Source: Polytrichum commune (Eukaryota > Streptophyta > Polytrichopsida > Polytrichales > Polytrichaceae). From it: a DNA stretch of 64,000 bases. The stretch covers positions 20,323,501 to 20,387,500 of the forward strand of contig OX485805.1 in NCBI GenBank assembly GCA_950295325.1. The letters run 5' to 3'. Every line of letters begins with the position of its first letter. Position 1 is the stretch's first letter. The notes beneath the pieces are model-generated. The model saw nothing but the letters and a program-made list of their open reading frames with translations. It was not told where the DNA came from and searched no databases. The position numbers were made by a program, and so were the translations under genes. Positions 45,253 through 58,735 of the stretch are shown piece by piece.

Positions 45253-46232
45253 TGTCGCAACCCTTGCTAGCACCCCTTAACAATCTTGACCATTTTCAAA
45301 TTCTAGCAAGGGTCACAAGCGCTAACCCTTCGCAATCTGCCATGCAAATGGTTAACTCCTCATAGCGCGGACCTCTTTAGCTCATAGGTGGGGGACCAAC
45401 CCTCCTTTACATTCAGGACTCTCCCCTTAATCGGTAGCCCATGATTAGATGTGGATTTTTATTCATGGAAGTCCAATCTTAAGTTGATCATCGCGTTGCC
45501 GGAGCAACAATACAACAACTGGAACTATACTAGGCAGGCTATGCCCCTTCATTGGGCCAACATCCGTGGAGGCCGTATTGTTCAGCTTTGAGTGGGTTCG
45601 GTCGGCCACGCCGCCTCACCCATATAAGTCTATAGGATTTTTGGCAAGACCCCTATTCCACCATAAAAAAAAACATTTTGTCTCTCTCCTAAGAGTTGGG
45701 GCCAAGTAGACATTTTCCCAAAGACGTTGGGCATGGAAGCCCCCAGCAAATTCAGACCACCATAACTTTGTCATGTGATCTTTGCTTCTATTAGGCAACA
45801 ACTTCATCGTCATCTATTCTTCATGTAGATGCCAAATGACTCCTCACTTGCTCATTCAAGCAAGTATTGAGGAAGTTATGCTGTTTCTAACCTCGGCAGT
45901 CTCAGGAGCCACTCCTAGGCCATTGTTGTCCGAGGACGCTATCCCGGGACAACGCCCCACTCAAATTGCCATATCTCCTAGCTCACACCTCCGATTGAGG
46001 CATTCTTGAGCATTTTACAATCCGGACATCATAAGCTACTCATAGCTCATGGCCTTACTCTTGTGACTCCTAGTCTCTGTGGGTGGGAGGCGTTCCCATT
46101 GCCCGAAGCCCTCACCCACATTAGGATCCCTTGGGCCCTCTCACCAATGATGCCACAAGTCCCGGGTGTCACTCCAGGGTCCCCCTTGTGCCCATGGTGT
46201 TTCGGGCACTCCTCATGGAGAGGTGTGCGACA
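45253..46232 (+). mobile_element. Second copy of the TGTCGC LTR (980 bp)
   Basis: It matches 29567-30512 along its length with many substitutions and small insertions, from TGTCGCAACCCTTGCTAG to GGTGTGCGACA. The flanks GCGGT and TCGAC do not match, and no primer-binding site or polypurine tract is seen beside it. It is older than the copy inside the Gypsy element. Confidence 0.78.
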
Positions 46233-47040
46233 TCGACAAAGGAAAACCGGGGTGTGGCGGAGTGGTAGGTGGGATGCCAGGTGGTAGTAGATCAAAGCAC
46301 GTAATGGAGCACGTGAATGAAGGAGCAATGGAACATGTAACTAGAGCAACAGTGGAGTAGCTAATTGGTTACCAACAAAGTGGAGATGGAGAGCACAAGA
46401 GCGATGCAACTAATACAACAAAGTCGGGGATGAAACGTGAGACAATACGTTCAAGAGCAAAGCAATCATAGTGACAGGGTGCAAGTGGGTGTGACAATGA
46501 AGATTGCTAGCAGGAGCAACAATGGAGTTGGTAATCGGACAATGGGTAGCAACATAAGAGGAGGGACGAAGCACACAAAAGTGGGGATGATGCATGAAGG
46601 GGCCAACAACAACTACAACAAAGTTGGGATGAACCGCAAGGCGTCATGTACAATGATAGAGCAAGGTGGCAAGGAGGGAAAGACAATGATTGAAATGAAG
46701 GAAACGATGGGGTGCAATTAAAGGTTAGGATTTGTGTAGAGTCACCAAGCAAGCATTCTCAGATTCGGCAAGAGCATGTGAAGAGCGTGAGGAAGCCAAA
46801 GACAAAGAAGCAGCTGAAGCCGAGGGAGGAAGATGGAGCTCCCATCCCCTCAAGAACACACTATGGCTATGAGAACGAGGAGCAAGACTTGGGAACATTG
46901 GTTAGGTTGCAAGAACAAAGAACAAGACTTGAGAACATCAGTAAAGTACAGGAATGAGGAGTGAGACTCAGGATCGCTAGTAGGGCCATGAGAACAAAAG
47001 CTCATGATCGGGAACACACCAAGGCTTGGGAACAAGGGTA
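46233..47040 (+). repeat. Purine-rich degenerate repeats, no gene
   Basis: GGAGCAATGG-, GGAACATTGG- and AACAAGACTTGGGAAC-type phrases recur irregularly, giving long open frames by composition. I do not regard them as coding. Confidence 0.4.
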
Positions 47041-49260
47041 GAGAGCCCTTATTTACACAAACATGTGATTAGATGAATCGGTGAATGGATGAGCCTTAAA
47101 TGGAAATCCAACCACCAGATGAATTTTGATACTAAAAGGTATGTAGATAGGAAAAACATTTTAAGTAATTTAGTTTTGGGATTAGTAATTGAGTAATTTA
47201 ATATTGTGATGAATTTGATTAATCTTTTAATTTCATTTTATACTTAGATAAATTTATAATTTTAGCCACCATGAATATTTCTAAAAATAAGAAAATTACC
47301 CAAATGTCAAATACTATATAAGCATACCAAGATAAGGGCCTTATTACACTTCATTTGGCCCCATGCATCTTACATGAGTGTTACTTTGTTGCCTTGGGAA
47401 TGTTACCTTACTACCTCGCAAATATTACCTTGCTACCCTAGAAATTGGCACCCACGTGCGTTAACATTTAATCGGCACTCATGATGTACTAATTTTATTG
47501 GCACCCGGGGTGTATAAAGTTGGTATTGACAAAGGAATTGAATGCCCATGCTCATCAAGGACAAGGAGCACGCATTCGAATTCACCTAAGATTTAAAATC
47601 AATTGATTTGATATCTATATGGAAATTTTGCTCAAGCCGTAGTGATACAAAATAAGATTTTTTTTAAAAAGAAAAAGAAATTGCATGAATTTAAGGACAA
47701 GGGACTATGGTAAGCCACTACCCAAAGGCGTGCCTCGAGAAGATATTGGGTGTTCTTATGTCTCTCATTAACAAAACGTACTTGGAGAATGACATAAGAG
47801 ATCTAATCGAGGCAAAGTGAAAACCATCGTTAGAAATGATATTCAAGGGTGGAAGACAATTCATACAAGGCCATTGAGTAGGCCAAATCTATCATCACCT
47901 CATCCTCAAGTTTTAAATTAAAATTTCACATTATAAGGGTCCTCAATCAAAACAGATAGGGTTAAACACTAATAAATAAAGGAATAAAAGATTCTTGAAT
48001 TTAAAGATCGTTTTAACTCCAACACATGTCTTGACAATCATAGATCATTTGAAGGAAGGTATTGATTCATGTATTGATATTAATATTCTAGCTTCCACCA
48101 ATTATATTTAGTAGCTTTTGAAAGAATTTAAATGAGATCTTTGACCAACGAACTTGAAATCAAGATGGGAGGATTTTTTTCCACTTAGTATATGCATGTT
48201 TTAAAGGGGGTGATGAATCAATTACACTTGGTAATGACAGTGGAAGGTATAATCCTAGTTCTATCCTAAAGACACCTAACCTTTATATAAGGACCTTGGG
48301 AGAACATAAGCTTGTAAGAACTATGAGCATCCAATTTTAGGAGAACTCCTTTGAGTCTTGGAGAAACCTTTCTTAAAAAGGGAAACATACGTTTGAAAAT
48401 GCAATCAAGATATCAAAAAGGTTTAAGGAATTCATTTGATTGATCAAGTGTTAGGAATGGTGCCGGAAGATTAAGTGTTATAATAAGATAATACTTTGAA
48501 CCTTTGAGGAGTAGAAAACACACCTAGAAGATGATACTTCTCTTCACCTCTAGATTATTAGAGGGAGCCTAAGTTCAAGACTTACATGCAAATCATCACC
48601 TTATCAATATTTGATTTTTAGGATTGTTTCAAAGTCTAATTCTTATGGGAGTGATGCTCTTATAACCAGTTAACATCGGATTACATCGTCTAAGGCTGAG
48701 AGTTGAAGGTCACCTCAACAATTTGGACCCCCTATCCCCTCGGCCATTAGACTACCACCTACATGCGCGGTAATGATCAAGTGTGTTGATGGCTTCTTTG
48801 ACCAAGGCTACATGGCCGGATTAGCTAACCTGAATCGCACCCGGCTCGATTTCATGCTAGTTTGCTTGTTACTTTCTAAATTAACAATGAATAAACATAG
48901 CACAACCACATTTAGTGTAGGAAAAACAATCTATATAACCAAATTTTAAAACACTACACATGTACATACATGTGTTCAATTATTTATTCATTAACATATG
49001 TACCGAGGGAAATTGTATCCCCCAACATTTGAAAATTAACTCGAGTTGCGAGCTAAACGTGGGCATGATAGCTTTTTATTGGTTCCAAAATGACACTTGG
49101 CTAAAAGGATAGAAACACGTATGATGGAAATGATGAAGTTGGACATGGTTGGTGATGGGACATGACTCCAGCCTTATACAAAATTTGTCAGTTGAGGAAC
49201 GGGCATGTGACAATGAGCTTGCATGTACTTGTAGATGTGAATCATTTCAAGATAACTATG
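47041..49260. other. AT-rich DNA, no gene
   Basis: No protein motif, terminal-repeat pair or RNA gene was recognised. Confidence 0.4.
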
Positions 49261-49412
49261 CAATGAATAGGGAAGAACCAACCGCTAGTTATGGATGAAT
49301 TGGTTGAAGTTCAAGACTTCAGGAGAATTTAAACAATCATTTTAAAGAAATTTAGAGAATATACTTCAAATTAATAAAGAAAAAATTGAAAGATGTCAAC
49401 ATGTAACTGGTC
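49261..49412 (+). mobile_element. hAT-like MITE, degenerate left two-thirds
   Basis: It starts CAATGAATAGGGAAGAACC and follows the consensus to GATGTCAACATGTAACTGG, then stops. It carries many substitutions, so it is an old copy. Confidence 0.65.
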
Positions 49413-49786
49413 ATTAAGGCTCATTTATGCACCCGTCACAAAAAGGAAGGCATATAAAGTTTGAAATTCATCCTGTCCATTGAAAGAAATCGAAAATGAA
49501 AAAAAAAAAAAAAATGCTCATCACATGGGAAGGGGAAAAAAATCAACCCCGTCAAAAGAAAGGTTCCCTCAACCATACCCATCAACCATATCCCAAAACT
49601 ATGGGCATACAATGTTGTATCATGTAATATATAAGCCACCCTCAATTTCAGAGCGACTTAGGAGATACGAGTGAGCTTGTGCACTTGTAAGTGACACCTA
49701 ACTCAACTCAATTTGAGTTTAAGTTGAGTTCTCCATCAATACATTGTTACTAATGCTTTGTACTTAGTAGCTTACGAGACCTACCG

Positions 49787-49860
49787 CAATGGACGGGGAG
49801 AACCAATAGCTAGTTATAGACGAACTGGTCAAGTTTGAAGATTAACCAATTGAAGTTCAT
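49787..49860 (+). mobile_element. hAT-like MITE, left-end fragment
   Basis: CAATGGACGGGGAGAACC to AACCAATTGAAGTTCA matches the first 74 bp of the family; the rest is absent. Confidence 0.65.
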
Positions 49861-50406
49861 TACGCACATGATTGAAGCTCTTCAAATTCAGTTTGCATTT
49901 TGAACACTCGAGTTCCAATTTTCTTAACAATGTAGAATCTACAATTAAATCTTTTGCTCAACCCCAACAATCAAAAAATGCATCGTACCTAACTTTAACC
50001 ATCTTATGAAAGGAGGATCTTTAGCAAAGGTTTGAAAATTGATGTTTTGGTCCTTTGACCAGAAATCGACCATTTTGTGGTTGCCTAGACTGTTGAGGGT
50101 TACCCATGGTAGCTTTTGGATTAGGGTTTGGCTAGATAAGCCAAGGCAAAGGAGTTTTAAGGAGAGAGTTCAATTGATTGTTGGTTCTTTTAGTTGATTA
50201 AGTTAGTGGAGACTTGGTGGAGTCAGAAAAAAAAGTAGTGGACATATGGAGCCACATAGTAGGGATAAAGAGAAAGGAGTTGTTGGACTCCCTTGTGAGA
50301 TTTTCTTGAGTACTTGAGTAAAAGGGTTATGTAGTCTGATTTGAGGTCGATCACATAAGTCCTCTTGTGGGTGCATTCACGCAAGGGTTGTTAATTATAT
50401 TAGATA

Positions 50407-50877
50407 TACACTCTAAACTTCGTAGTATCACATCTGTGGCAACTAAAGTGCATGTGATATTATGGAGTTTTGTAGTGTTAACATGGATGCGTGATACTAA
50501 AAAATTAGTGTAGCATGTGACATTATGGAATAACATAAAGGAGATGTGAGGACAATTTGAATTCATTCTCCCATCACCTACGCTAGTGTGGTCCACTCCA
50601 CTTGGCCTTCCCGGGCGATGTGGCGGATGCATGCACCAACATTTAACAAGTGGCAAAAGAAGAAGAAGACACTCCGTATGTTGACACATGGCGCAATGCG
50701 AGGGTGTGGGTTGACTTCTTGGGTGCTTTGCATGAAAGACAAATTTTTGTGATATAAGGGAGAGAAATGTGACTATAAGGAGTGAGATTTGAACTATGCA
50801 CATCCGTTCCCTAGGGTTTCGGGATATTAGAGAGTGTGTGGCATTATGGAGGTTGATATTACGGAGTTTTGGGTGTA
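50407..50877 (-). mobile_element. TIR element, intact copy (471 bp, TA at both edges)
   Basis: The ends are TACACTCTAAACTTCGTAGT and, inverted, TACACCCAAAACTCCGTAAT. It is the same family as the split copy at 14909-15189 plus 17856-18046 and proves that element's original continuity. No transposase frame is present. Confidence 0.75.
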
Positions 50878-52968
50878 GTACACCTCCCTCTCATAACCTG
50901 ATGGTTAATGTGCGTTTGGAAAGGTTAGGTTGTGTTGCATGCAGTTCGATTAGGAGAATAAGAGTTTAGTTGCAAATCATGGTATTCAAGACTAGATCTA
51001 GGACAAAGGGCATGGTTTGAGGCCATGAGCTTAGAAAGAGAGGAAGATCATGAGATATTTGGTTAGTTAAAAACATGTAATTAAAACCGACTGGTAAGGC
51101 CGGAAAACTCCGAGTGCGGTAGAACATGGAACTAGGCAATAGACACAAATACCGATATATTAGGACGTGATCTACAAGGCTAGTGAAACTACAAGTTGGT
51201 TACGGATAGAAACCAAAATAATGCCAAGTTGAGAAGGTTGGTTGATTGAAACCAATTGCATGAAGCTTGATCAAGAGGAGCATGGAACTCTACATCAAGG
51301 GGCACGAAATGTTCATTGAGCACATGGTTGTTGTAATGATAATTATAAACATGAACGTTTCTTGTGTTAACTACATTGTTTATGGTATTCAATGTCATGT
51401 ATACTATTCATGAAGGGCCTAACATAGATGCCTATAGGTTTCAAAGTGTCACATCCATTACTTGTCAATATGATATTCTTTGTCAACATAAATAAATTTT
51501 TAAAGGGAAAAAATTATGTACATGATGACATTTAGCATAACATGTTGGCGTACTTAAAATGATAGTATGTAGGAGGAAGATTTTCTTGAGCATACTAATG
51601 CCAAGTGTCAATTGTTTACATTCTAGTATGCAAGAGGAAGATATTCTTGAGCATCCTAATGACAAGTGTCATTTGTATACACTTTATTCAACTTGTAAAC
51701 CATTATATAACATAACATACACCTCTAATAATATTGAACATACTCATGTCAAGATAATTGTTAACCAATTTGAGGAGACACTAATGATGCAGCTGTTGAT
51801 CACTGGTGTAACCTAGCATATGCCTCAAAGTAGGGTAAGTGACACTAAATACCATACACAGTGTAGTACTTGCATGTACTTTATGTTCCTTGGTTAATGC
51901 ATTGCTTCTTGCATGCCTCTATGTATTCTTACATTACATTGTCATAATCTTGCGCTTTACAAGATCTTTAATAAAAAAAACAATGTACGCATATGAGGAC
52001 ATAAGTTAAGACCCAATGAAAACCATAACATAGGAAGGAAGGAGAAGCGGAGGAGAGAATCAGGAGGCAGAGAGGGGGAAGTAAAATATATTTCGCTTTG
52101 TTAGCGTACATGTAGTTATATTTCAAATGATGCAACATCCCCATAAATATATAGTTTTCTTTAAGTATTCATGGGCTAGTTAAAAGTGGTGGGGGGTCTT
52201 TAGTCTGTTGGAAGTAGAGGTGAACTATATTATGAAAGCCATTTCAAAGTGAAAACCTTTCAAATCTGCATCTATCATTGTTATATGAAGTTTGGCAGTT
52301 GCTTGATGCTTTGAGTCATGTCTTGTGTCAAAGAGTAGTTTAAGTTTATATAACTCAATAGATAACTTAAGCACAACATAACCAACTTTCAACACCACTC
52401 AGAGGAGTTGGAGTGTCTCCCACACACACATGGCCTATTGTTGGGACTTGGGTAAATAGTGAAATGTGGGTCAAGTGGGTTGCATATAAATTACATTTAA
52501 GGCTTCAATTTTTCTGAACTTTTGTCAACCTTTGGAAGGTTGGGGCAAAACAATCCATACATTGGTTTTGTGGAGGCACGGTTGCAATCATCCAACAAAT
52601 AACCAATGTATGCATTGGTTCGCCGTCCCCCTTTGAAAGGGGCTTTCAATACATCTCACACTCTTTGAGAATGGACCCACCAAGCAATGCAAACTGTCTT
52701 TCCTCGTGGAGGCTTCTCCATTTCACGTGTCCCCATTAGCACCCGTGATATTGATCAAGCTCGTAACCTCCTAATGAGCTTTAAGAACATTACTCCATCA
52801 TAGTAAGGGTCTTCCTACATCATCAAGCTGACATTGTAGCATGGAGTATAAAATTTTGCAAGATGTTGCAATTTTACTCCTATAATTTCATTGCCCACCC
52901 AATTGAAAGTATGTGCTAACTAATCTTACATTCTCTCCTTTTTCAAAGTTGGTCTAACTTACATTCAT
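50878..52968. other. No gene; short tandem repeat at 51563-51684
   Basis: Two 61-bp units starting TAGTATGTAGGAGGAAGAT and TAGTATGCAAGAGGAAGAT lie head to tail. Otherwise no supported feature. Confidence 0.45.
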
Positions 52969-53164
52969 ATGTGTAATTAGGTTGCCCCACGTTAATTTAT
53001 CGACATTCTACACTATTTTGAATACTTGTTACCACAAAAACAAATTATAACAACTAATTTTTATTATGGTTCCTATATGGATCCATAAAAAAAAGTTATA
53101 AGTTTTTGTGATATGATTTTGACCCAAGATAACTTGCATGAGTAAAGAGGCAACCTATTTGCAT
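52969..53164. mobile_element. MITE with ends GTGYAATTAGGTTGCC, second copy
   Basis: Left ATGTGTAATTAGGTTGCC and right GGCAACCTATTTGCAT are inverted partners. The internal phrases TTGTTACCACAAAAAC and AGTTATAAGTTTTTGTG are shared with 56797-56998. Confidence 0.6.
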
Positions 53165-54532
53165 AGGCGATGTAATTGCACATAACAATGTAGCTCTTTT
53201 TCTCCCTTGTGTTTGTAAGCTAGAAAGCTCTTGCTTAGGGTGTGTGGGTTTACATGGTCATTCTCCTTAATCATATACCTATAGTTGAGTGGAGTGTGGT
53301 AAGGCTCAAAGTAAAAAAAAAACAAACACCAAAAGACGTGTGTTTTCATGAGATTGAACTATGTGTTTAAAATACATATTACGTATTAGGGTCAATACTT
53401 AAGACAATTGAGAGGTCAATGTGGTTGTGTAAACACAAAGCATTGATTTCACTTTGATCTCTAATAGTGTTTGTGCCACAACTACCAATTTTGCAACTTG
53501 AAAATGCCAATACTTGTGATTTGCATTTGGTAATGGGATGTGAAACTTCCCAAATCAATCTTATGGTCAAAAGCGGTTGTGCAGTTGCAAATGCCCACAA
53601 TAAGGACACATAATTTGGATCATTTTGTGGGTGAAGGATGTGGTCACATATGGACCACATTTCTCTTCATGTGATCACATATTAGGCCCATCCAATCGTG
53701 TGAACTTTCGAACCTAGATCTAGTAATAGGTGTATTTTGAGTCCCCCGGCCCCTCCTTCCCCATGTGACTCTATTAAACAATGCAATGCCTAGGTGGCAA
53801 CATGGATTCCAATTCTTTCTTTCTTCTTTCTTTCGTTTTTGAGATAGAAGATCAACAAAGCCAACGCCAATGCATGGAATCCTTTTTCTCAACACCTACC
53901 ATGGGGGGTATGGTAAGAATCCATGTATGCCAAGCTTGTTGTCAATCTATTGTAATTGGATCCCATAAGCCCAAATTAAGATATGTGAACCAAATGCTAA
54001 TGAGGTCGTTTAAAAATAAAAACTCAAAACTATATATATTGATGTTTTTGCCCTCCCTTGTAATAGGTGTCACAAAACTTTACATGTGGCTATGGAGGAT
54101 GGGGACACCAAACTACTGTTCGAAGACCCTCACCTTTACCAAAAAAAAAGACTAGGCACTTCGGTGGAACTCCTCTCTCCTTTAATTTCCTTTAAAATAA
54201 GACTATGACATGGGGAGTACTTTGATTTGTTATATACGTGAGGCTCTAGGTCATTTCTTAGTCACTCAAAGCGAAAAAGTTGTGGGCATGAGAGTGAGGT
54301 CTTGGCAACATATGCAAGTTAAAAAGCTTAAAAGTTTCCCCAAAGTTCATTGTCCTCTTTTGAACACGGGCCCAAATTGTACTGTACACTTTAGACATGA
54401 GGGAGAGGATATTTTAGGAGGGCATCCAAACTTACAACACAAAGTAATCCCTAATAACTAATTGAGGAACCTCTGGATAAAATTTGCGCCACTTCACTTG
54501 GTTCATTCATTATTTTAGGAGCACATTCCAAA
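53165..54532. other. No gene recognised
   Basis: Short open frames only, with no recognisable motif. Confidence 0.35.
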
Positions 54533-54778
54533 CAGTGCCCGGCCGGGAAGCTTTTGGCTTTGGGCATAGTCACTCAAGATCCATGTCATTCTAAATCCAA
54601 CCGATTACATGTTGACATTATCTTCCGGTTTTGCTTTCATTGAATTGAGGTATGTTCTTCCATAGATTCCTCTAAAACGATCGATAATTCTCCTGAACTC
54701 TCTGACTTCAACTAGTTATTTCTCAAACTCAACCAGTTCATCTGTAACTATATAACTGTCAGTTTCCCCCGGACACTG
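54533..54778 (-). mobile_element. hAT-like MITE copy (246 bp, TSD ATTCCAAA)
   Basis: A perfect 8-bp duplication ATTCCAAA lies at 54525-54532 and 54779-54786. The tips are CAGTGCCCGGCCGGGAAG and CCCCGGACACTG. The clean duplication confirms the family boundaries independently of the 12095 copy. Confidence 0.87.
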
Positions 54779-54829
54779 ATTCCAAAGCTCAAGTGTTCAT
54801 CAAATCTACTACACTTTCGATGCCACTTA

Positions 54830-56260
54830 GAGCATCCCCACTAGCCCGGGCATAATGGCCTCGGTGGCAGCCCCGACACAGTGTGGGATGCCCGGCACAT
54901 CCCCTGAGGCCCACTAGCCCCGGTACATACCGGCTTGCAGACCCGCTCCGAGGCCAACCCCCGCCCAGGATAAGCAGGCCCCGAAGCCCTGCCCGAGAAT
55001 ATATTTTTTGCCCGGTTTCACTGCACGAATTTTATTGCCCCGCCCGGGAATGAAATAAAACACTACACTAATACGAGATAATTAGCAAATCCAATTCATG
55101 TGGGGGCAATAATGAACGTAATATTGTTGTTTTGTATGAACAATCAATTCTACCCTAGATGTTGCTTCCATAAATATTTTATGGAAATAATGACACTCTA
55201 GGGTTTTTTGTACACGGAATAACATACAAACGATCATACAACTTTTGAGTGTGTCCAGGAGTTTTACAACCTTTTGTATTTGAATCATAAACTAACTCTA
55301 AAATCTTTGTAGATTCTATGAAGTTAAGAGCAATGACTTGTGCAATTCTGGGTATTTTTGCCTCATGTATCTCAAGCTCAACCATCTCTGCAATAAAATG
55401 AATGGTTATAGACTAATAGAATGTAAGGTAGTACAATGTAAGGCACTAAATACTTTGGATATATTTTAATAAATAAAAAATCCTCATTATATAGTTACTT
55501 GTAAAAGCTTTTACTTTACTTTTCAATTTAAAAGTATTAAAAGTAAATGTAAAAATGTCAATTTAAAAAGTAAAAATGTGTATTAAATTAAGTAGAAAGT
55601 AAAAAATAAAGACCCTAGGTAGTGCAATTGGGGTCCATAGTTCATGCTAGTAATTAAAGTTCATAGTTCATTGATTCTCATGGTGGTGATGATTGTTTGC
55701 ATTGTTATTGATTTGTGGTGATGCTTGTTCATGCTAGTTCTCATTGCATGTCAAATGAATTTTGTAATGAACATAGGCAGTCCTTAAACACAAAATAGGG
55801 TGAGCTAATTTTTTATAATGAACATAGGGTTGAAAAAAAAAATCTTATGTGAGTGATAACTATAGTAAGACATCATAATAATACACCATATTAGGGAATT
55901 ATATAATTAAACGGTGTGTTCAAATCTAACATCTAGACATAATACCCCTACATTAAATACTTCTTCCTCCTCCGGGCAGAAGTTCCTGCCCTTCTTTGTC
56001 CTCCCAACCGTTGCAGCCACATCTTCTCCCCTTGCTGACATATTAGAATAAATCCAAAAAAAGGAAATATGGGCGATGGCGTTGGCGTGGGAAGCTCGGT
56101 AACTGAGGCGAAAATACCCAGCAAACTCCTCTAAAATGCCCGCCCCGGGACCCTTTTACCAGATAGCGGTGATTGATGGACGTTGGGACTTGGCAGCCCT
56201 GGCAGCGATATACCCGGAGTGCCGTTCACCTGCCAGGTACCCAGCCTGGTGGGGACGCTC
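54830..56260. mobile_element. PIF/Harbinger-like element (1,431 bp, TSD TTA)
   Basis: The tips are GAGCATCCCCACTAGCC and, inverted, GAGCGTCCCCACCAGGC. TTA lies at 54827-54829 and 56261-56263. GAGCATC tips with TTA duplications are typical of plant PIF/Harbinger. The first 200 bp are GC-rich; the inside is AT-rich. A minus-strand frame at 55385-55179 is not a recognisable transposase, so I call it non-autonomous. Confidence 0.7.
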
Positions 56261-56499
56261 TTAGGATGTATGAATCAAGTCTGTGCATATATGTATAGAC
56301 ATAGTTGCGATTTTCAAGTGGGGGTTACATGTCAACCTTACTTTGATATAGAGAGCACCCCTTCACTAATAGTGTTGAGTGGTCTTCGAGGAACTGAGTT
56401 TGCTCTCTTCAAAACAGGTGAGCTGCGCTTTTTGCTTTTGCAAGAACACTCAAATAAATTAAAGTATACTGGATTTTACCGCACATCTATACAATGAAT

Positions 56500-56709
56500 C
56501 GATGAACGAGGAGAACCGACCAATAGTTACAGATGAACTGGTTGGGTTGAAGTTCAAGACTTGAGGAAAATTACCTATCATTCTACAGGAATCTATAGAA
56601 CATACCTCGAATTAGTAAAGAACAACTGAAAGATCACAGCATGTAACCGGTTGGACTTGGAAACGCTATGATTTTGACCAAGTATGCCCAAAAATCTTCA
56701 CGGCCACTG
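56500..56709 (+). mobile_element. hAT-like MITE copy (210 bp, TSD CAATGAAT)
   Basis: A perfect 8-bp duplication CAATGAAT lies at 56492-56499 and 56710-56717. The tips are CGATGAACGAGGAGAACC and TCTTCACGGCCACTG. An internal deletion removes one AACCGGTTGA unit compared with the reference copy. Confidence 0.85.
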
Positions 56710-56796
56710 CAATGAATAGCTTAACATAGTGACCGACTTGAGTCATTCATCTTGGGTAGCTTTGATCATTGGGTTCATTTAGTGCAGAAACTACAC

Positions 56797-56998
56797 TGCT
56801 AAATGCAATTAGCTTGCCCTCACTAATTTACTGACGTTCCACACTATTTGAACTGTTGAATGTCCATTTACCAAAGTACACGAATCGTTTTGTTACTGTA
56901 GTTGCTCTACGGATGAACAATAAAACTTATAAGTTGTTGTAATGTGGTTTTGACCAAAGGTAATTTTCATGGGTAAAAAAGATAACCTATTCGCGGAG
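56797..56998. mobile_element. MITE with ends RTGCAATTAG, third copy
   Basis: Left AAATGCAATTAGCTTGCC and right GATAACCTATTCGC are degraded inverted partners. The internal sequence aligns with 52969-53164. Confidence 0.5.
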
Positions 56999-57528
56999 GC
57001 AGTTTTGATTGCACATGTCAGTGTAAACTTTCCTAGTGAAATGAGAAGTTTGAATTTCAAATGACTTTTATTGGAAACGGCACGAAACCAAATATTTTGA
57101 AGTTATGTGGATTTTAGATGGATCCGTGATGGATAATGACGTGAATGAATGAGAGGGCAACTTGTAGTCAGGGGGGTGGGATTTGAAACAACTGCCTAAG
57201 GAAACTTTAGGTAGCCGAACCCATGGGCGTGGATCCAATCAAGTGTTGATTGGGATAAAGGGACATGGGTATGAGATACATGGTACATGCAATAAAAACA
57301 AACAAACAAATTGGACTACTTTGAGTTTATGTACGTACATTTCACCTTTGACTCTTTCAAGGGCCACACACTACCCTCAAATTTCAACAACAATTTCTCT
57401 CAATATTAATAAAGAAAAAAAAAGACAAGAAAGCCAATCGGACAAAGTGGCTTGGCATGTCACGACCAACTCCTCATCAAACGTCATGTATATGACCTAT
57501 CCCGTTGCCAACACATTTGCCATATTGT

Positions 57529-57754
57529 CTATGATCGGGGAGAACTGGCAGTTAGTTATAGATCAACCATTTGAGTTTGAGAAATAGCCGGTTGAAGTTC
57601 AAGATTGTAGGAAAATTACCGATCATTTTAGAGGAATCTATCAAATATACCCCAATTTAATAAAGGAAAACCGAAGGATGTCAACATGTAACCGGTTGGA
57701 CTTGCAAACACTAGGATCTCCACCGATTATGCCCAAAAATCTCCCCGGTCACTG
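57529..57754 (+). mobile_element. hAT-like MITE copy (226 bp)
   Basis: Full-length and close to consensus (CTATGATCGGGGAGAACTGG left; ATCTCCCCGGTCACTG right). The 8-bp flanks do not match, although the ends are well preserved. Confidence 0.8.
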
Positions 57755-58392
57755 GTCCCCTTTGTGATCTAAGGGTCACTTCACAGACAAGCCAAGAGCT
57801 GTGACCATGAAATTGTGAGAGCCCAAAAGAAAGTGTGTAAAGGCCGTCCCAACACACCTCCAAAATCATGTAGTTTGGTCACGGACTCTCAAGTGTAATG
57901 TGAAGTCATATGTGACCGGACCCTCAATCAAATGTCATTTTAATGAATTTCTATTCATGTGGGTCTTCACACACGATGAAATGGAATAAATCAACGGTTG
58001 TGAACGTTCGGTTGGGCCATGATCTCCCGGTTTTGTGTTAAGCCTACCTCCAAGAGGTGGTTTTTGAAAATAATCCAAGTGACCATGAAACATGATTCAT
58101 TCGATGCCATTAGGAATCCATGTAGACTTTACATCCATCATGCATTCACATACTCCGTCGGTCCCTCAAGCGTAGTGTGAAGCGAACTTAGGGCCTGCCC
58201 ACACCTGCTGGTGGGCGAGGCAGTGGAAGGCCCCCACCAGCAGGGAGGGACTTTTCGTCCAAAAAGTTGACCCACCAGCGACTGGGCGCAAGGCCCTTAA
58301 TATTTGGCCGTTCGCAGGTAGCCCGGGTAAGTTTTCGGGTTTAGGACCAGAAACTTACTAAAGTGCGCCAGAGTGACAACGGCCGTTTGAGT

Positions 58393-58727
58393 TCATTGGC
58401 CCGTGTTCGGGGAAATTTTTGGGCATATTGGTTGAAATCCTACCGTAGGTTACTAGAAGCTTAGGCTTAAAATAATTATTACCAAGTGTGCCTTAACACC
58501 TAGGCAGTTCTTGACTTTGTTTGCTCAAAAAATTAAAAATTAAAAATGGGTTAGCTAGCCACACAAGTAATTTAAAGTCTAAAGCCTAGAACTCGATGAT
58601 ATTCTATAGATTCTATAGATTCCTCTTAAATGATCGGTAATTTTCTTGTAGTCTTCAACTTCAACCGTTTATTTCTCAAACTCAACCGGTTCATTTGTAA
58701 CTAACTGCCGGTTCTCCCCGATCATTG
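58393..58727 (-). mobile_element. hAT-like MITE, longer subfamily (335 bp, TSD GTTTGAGT)
   Basis: GTTTGAGT lies at 58385-58392 and 58728-58735. The right end is the usual CCCCGATCATTG; the left end reads CCCGTGTTCGGGGA. About 110 bp of extra sequence with an (AAAAATT)n stretch replaces part of the consensus interior. Confidence 0.7.
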
Positions 58728-58735
58728 GTTTGAGT

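Noticed and set aside
45253-46232. A full-length retrotransposon around the second TGTCGC LTR
   Set aside because: No partner LTR, primer-binding site, polypurine tract or protein domain is found on either side.
46437-46957. Purine-rich open frames of 80-94 codons
   Set aside because: They come from degenerate GGA/ACA-rich repeats. The composition explains the lack of stops.
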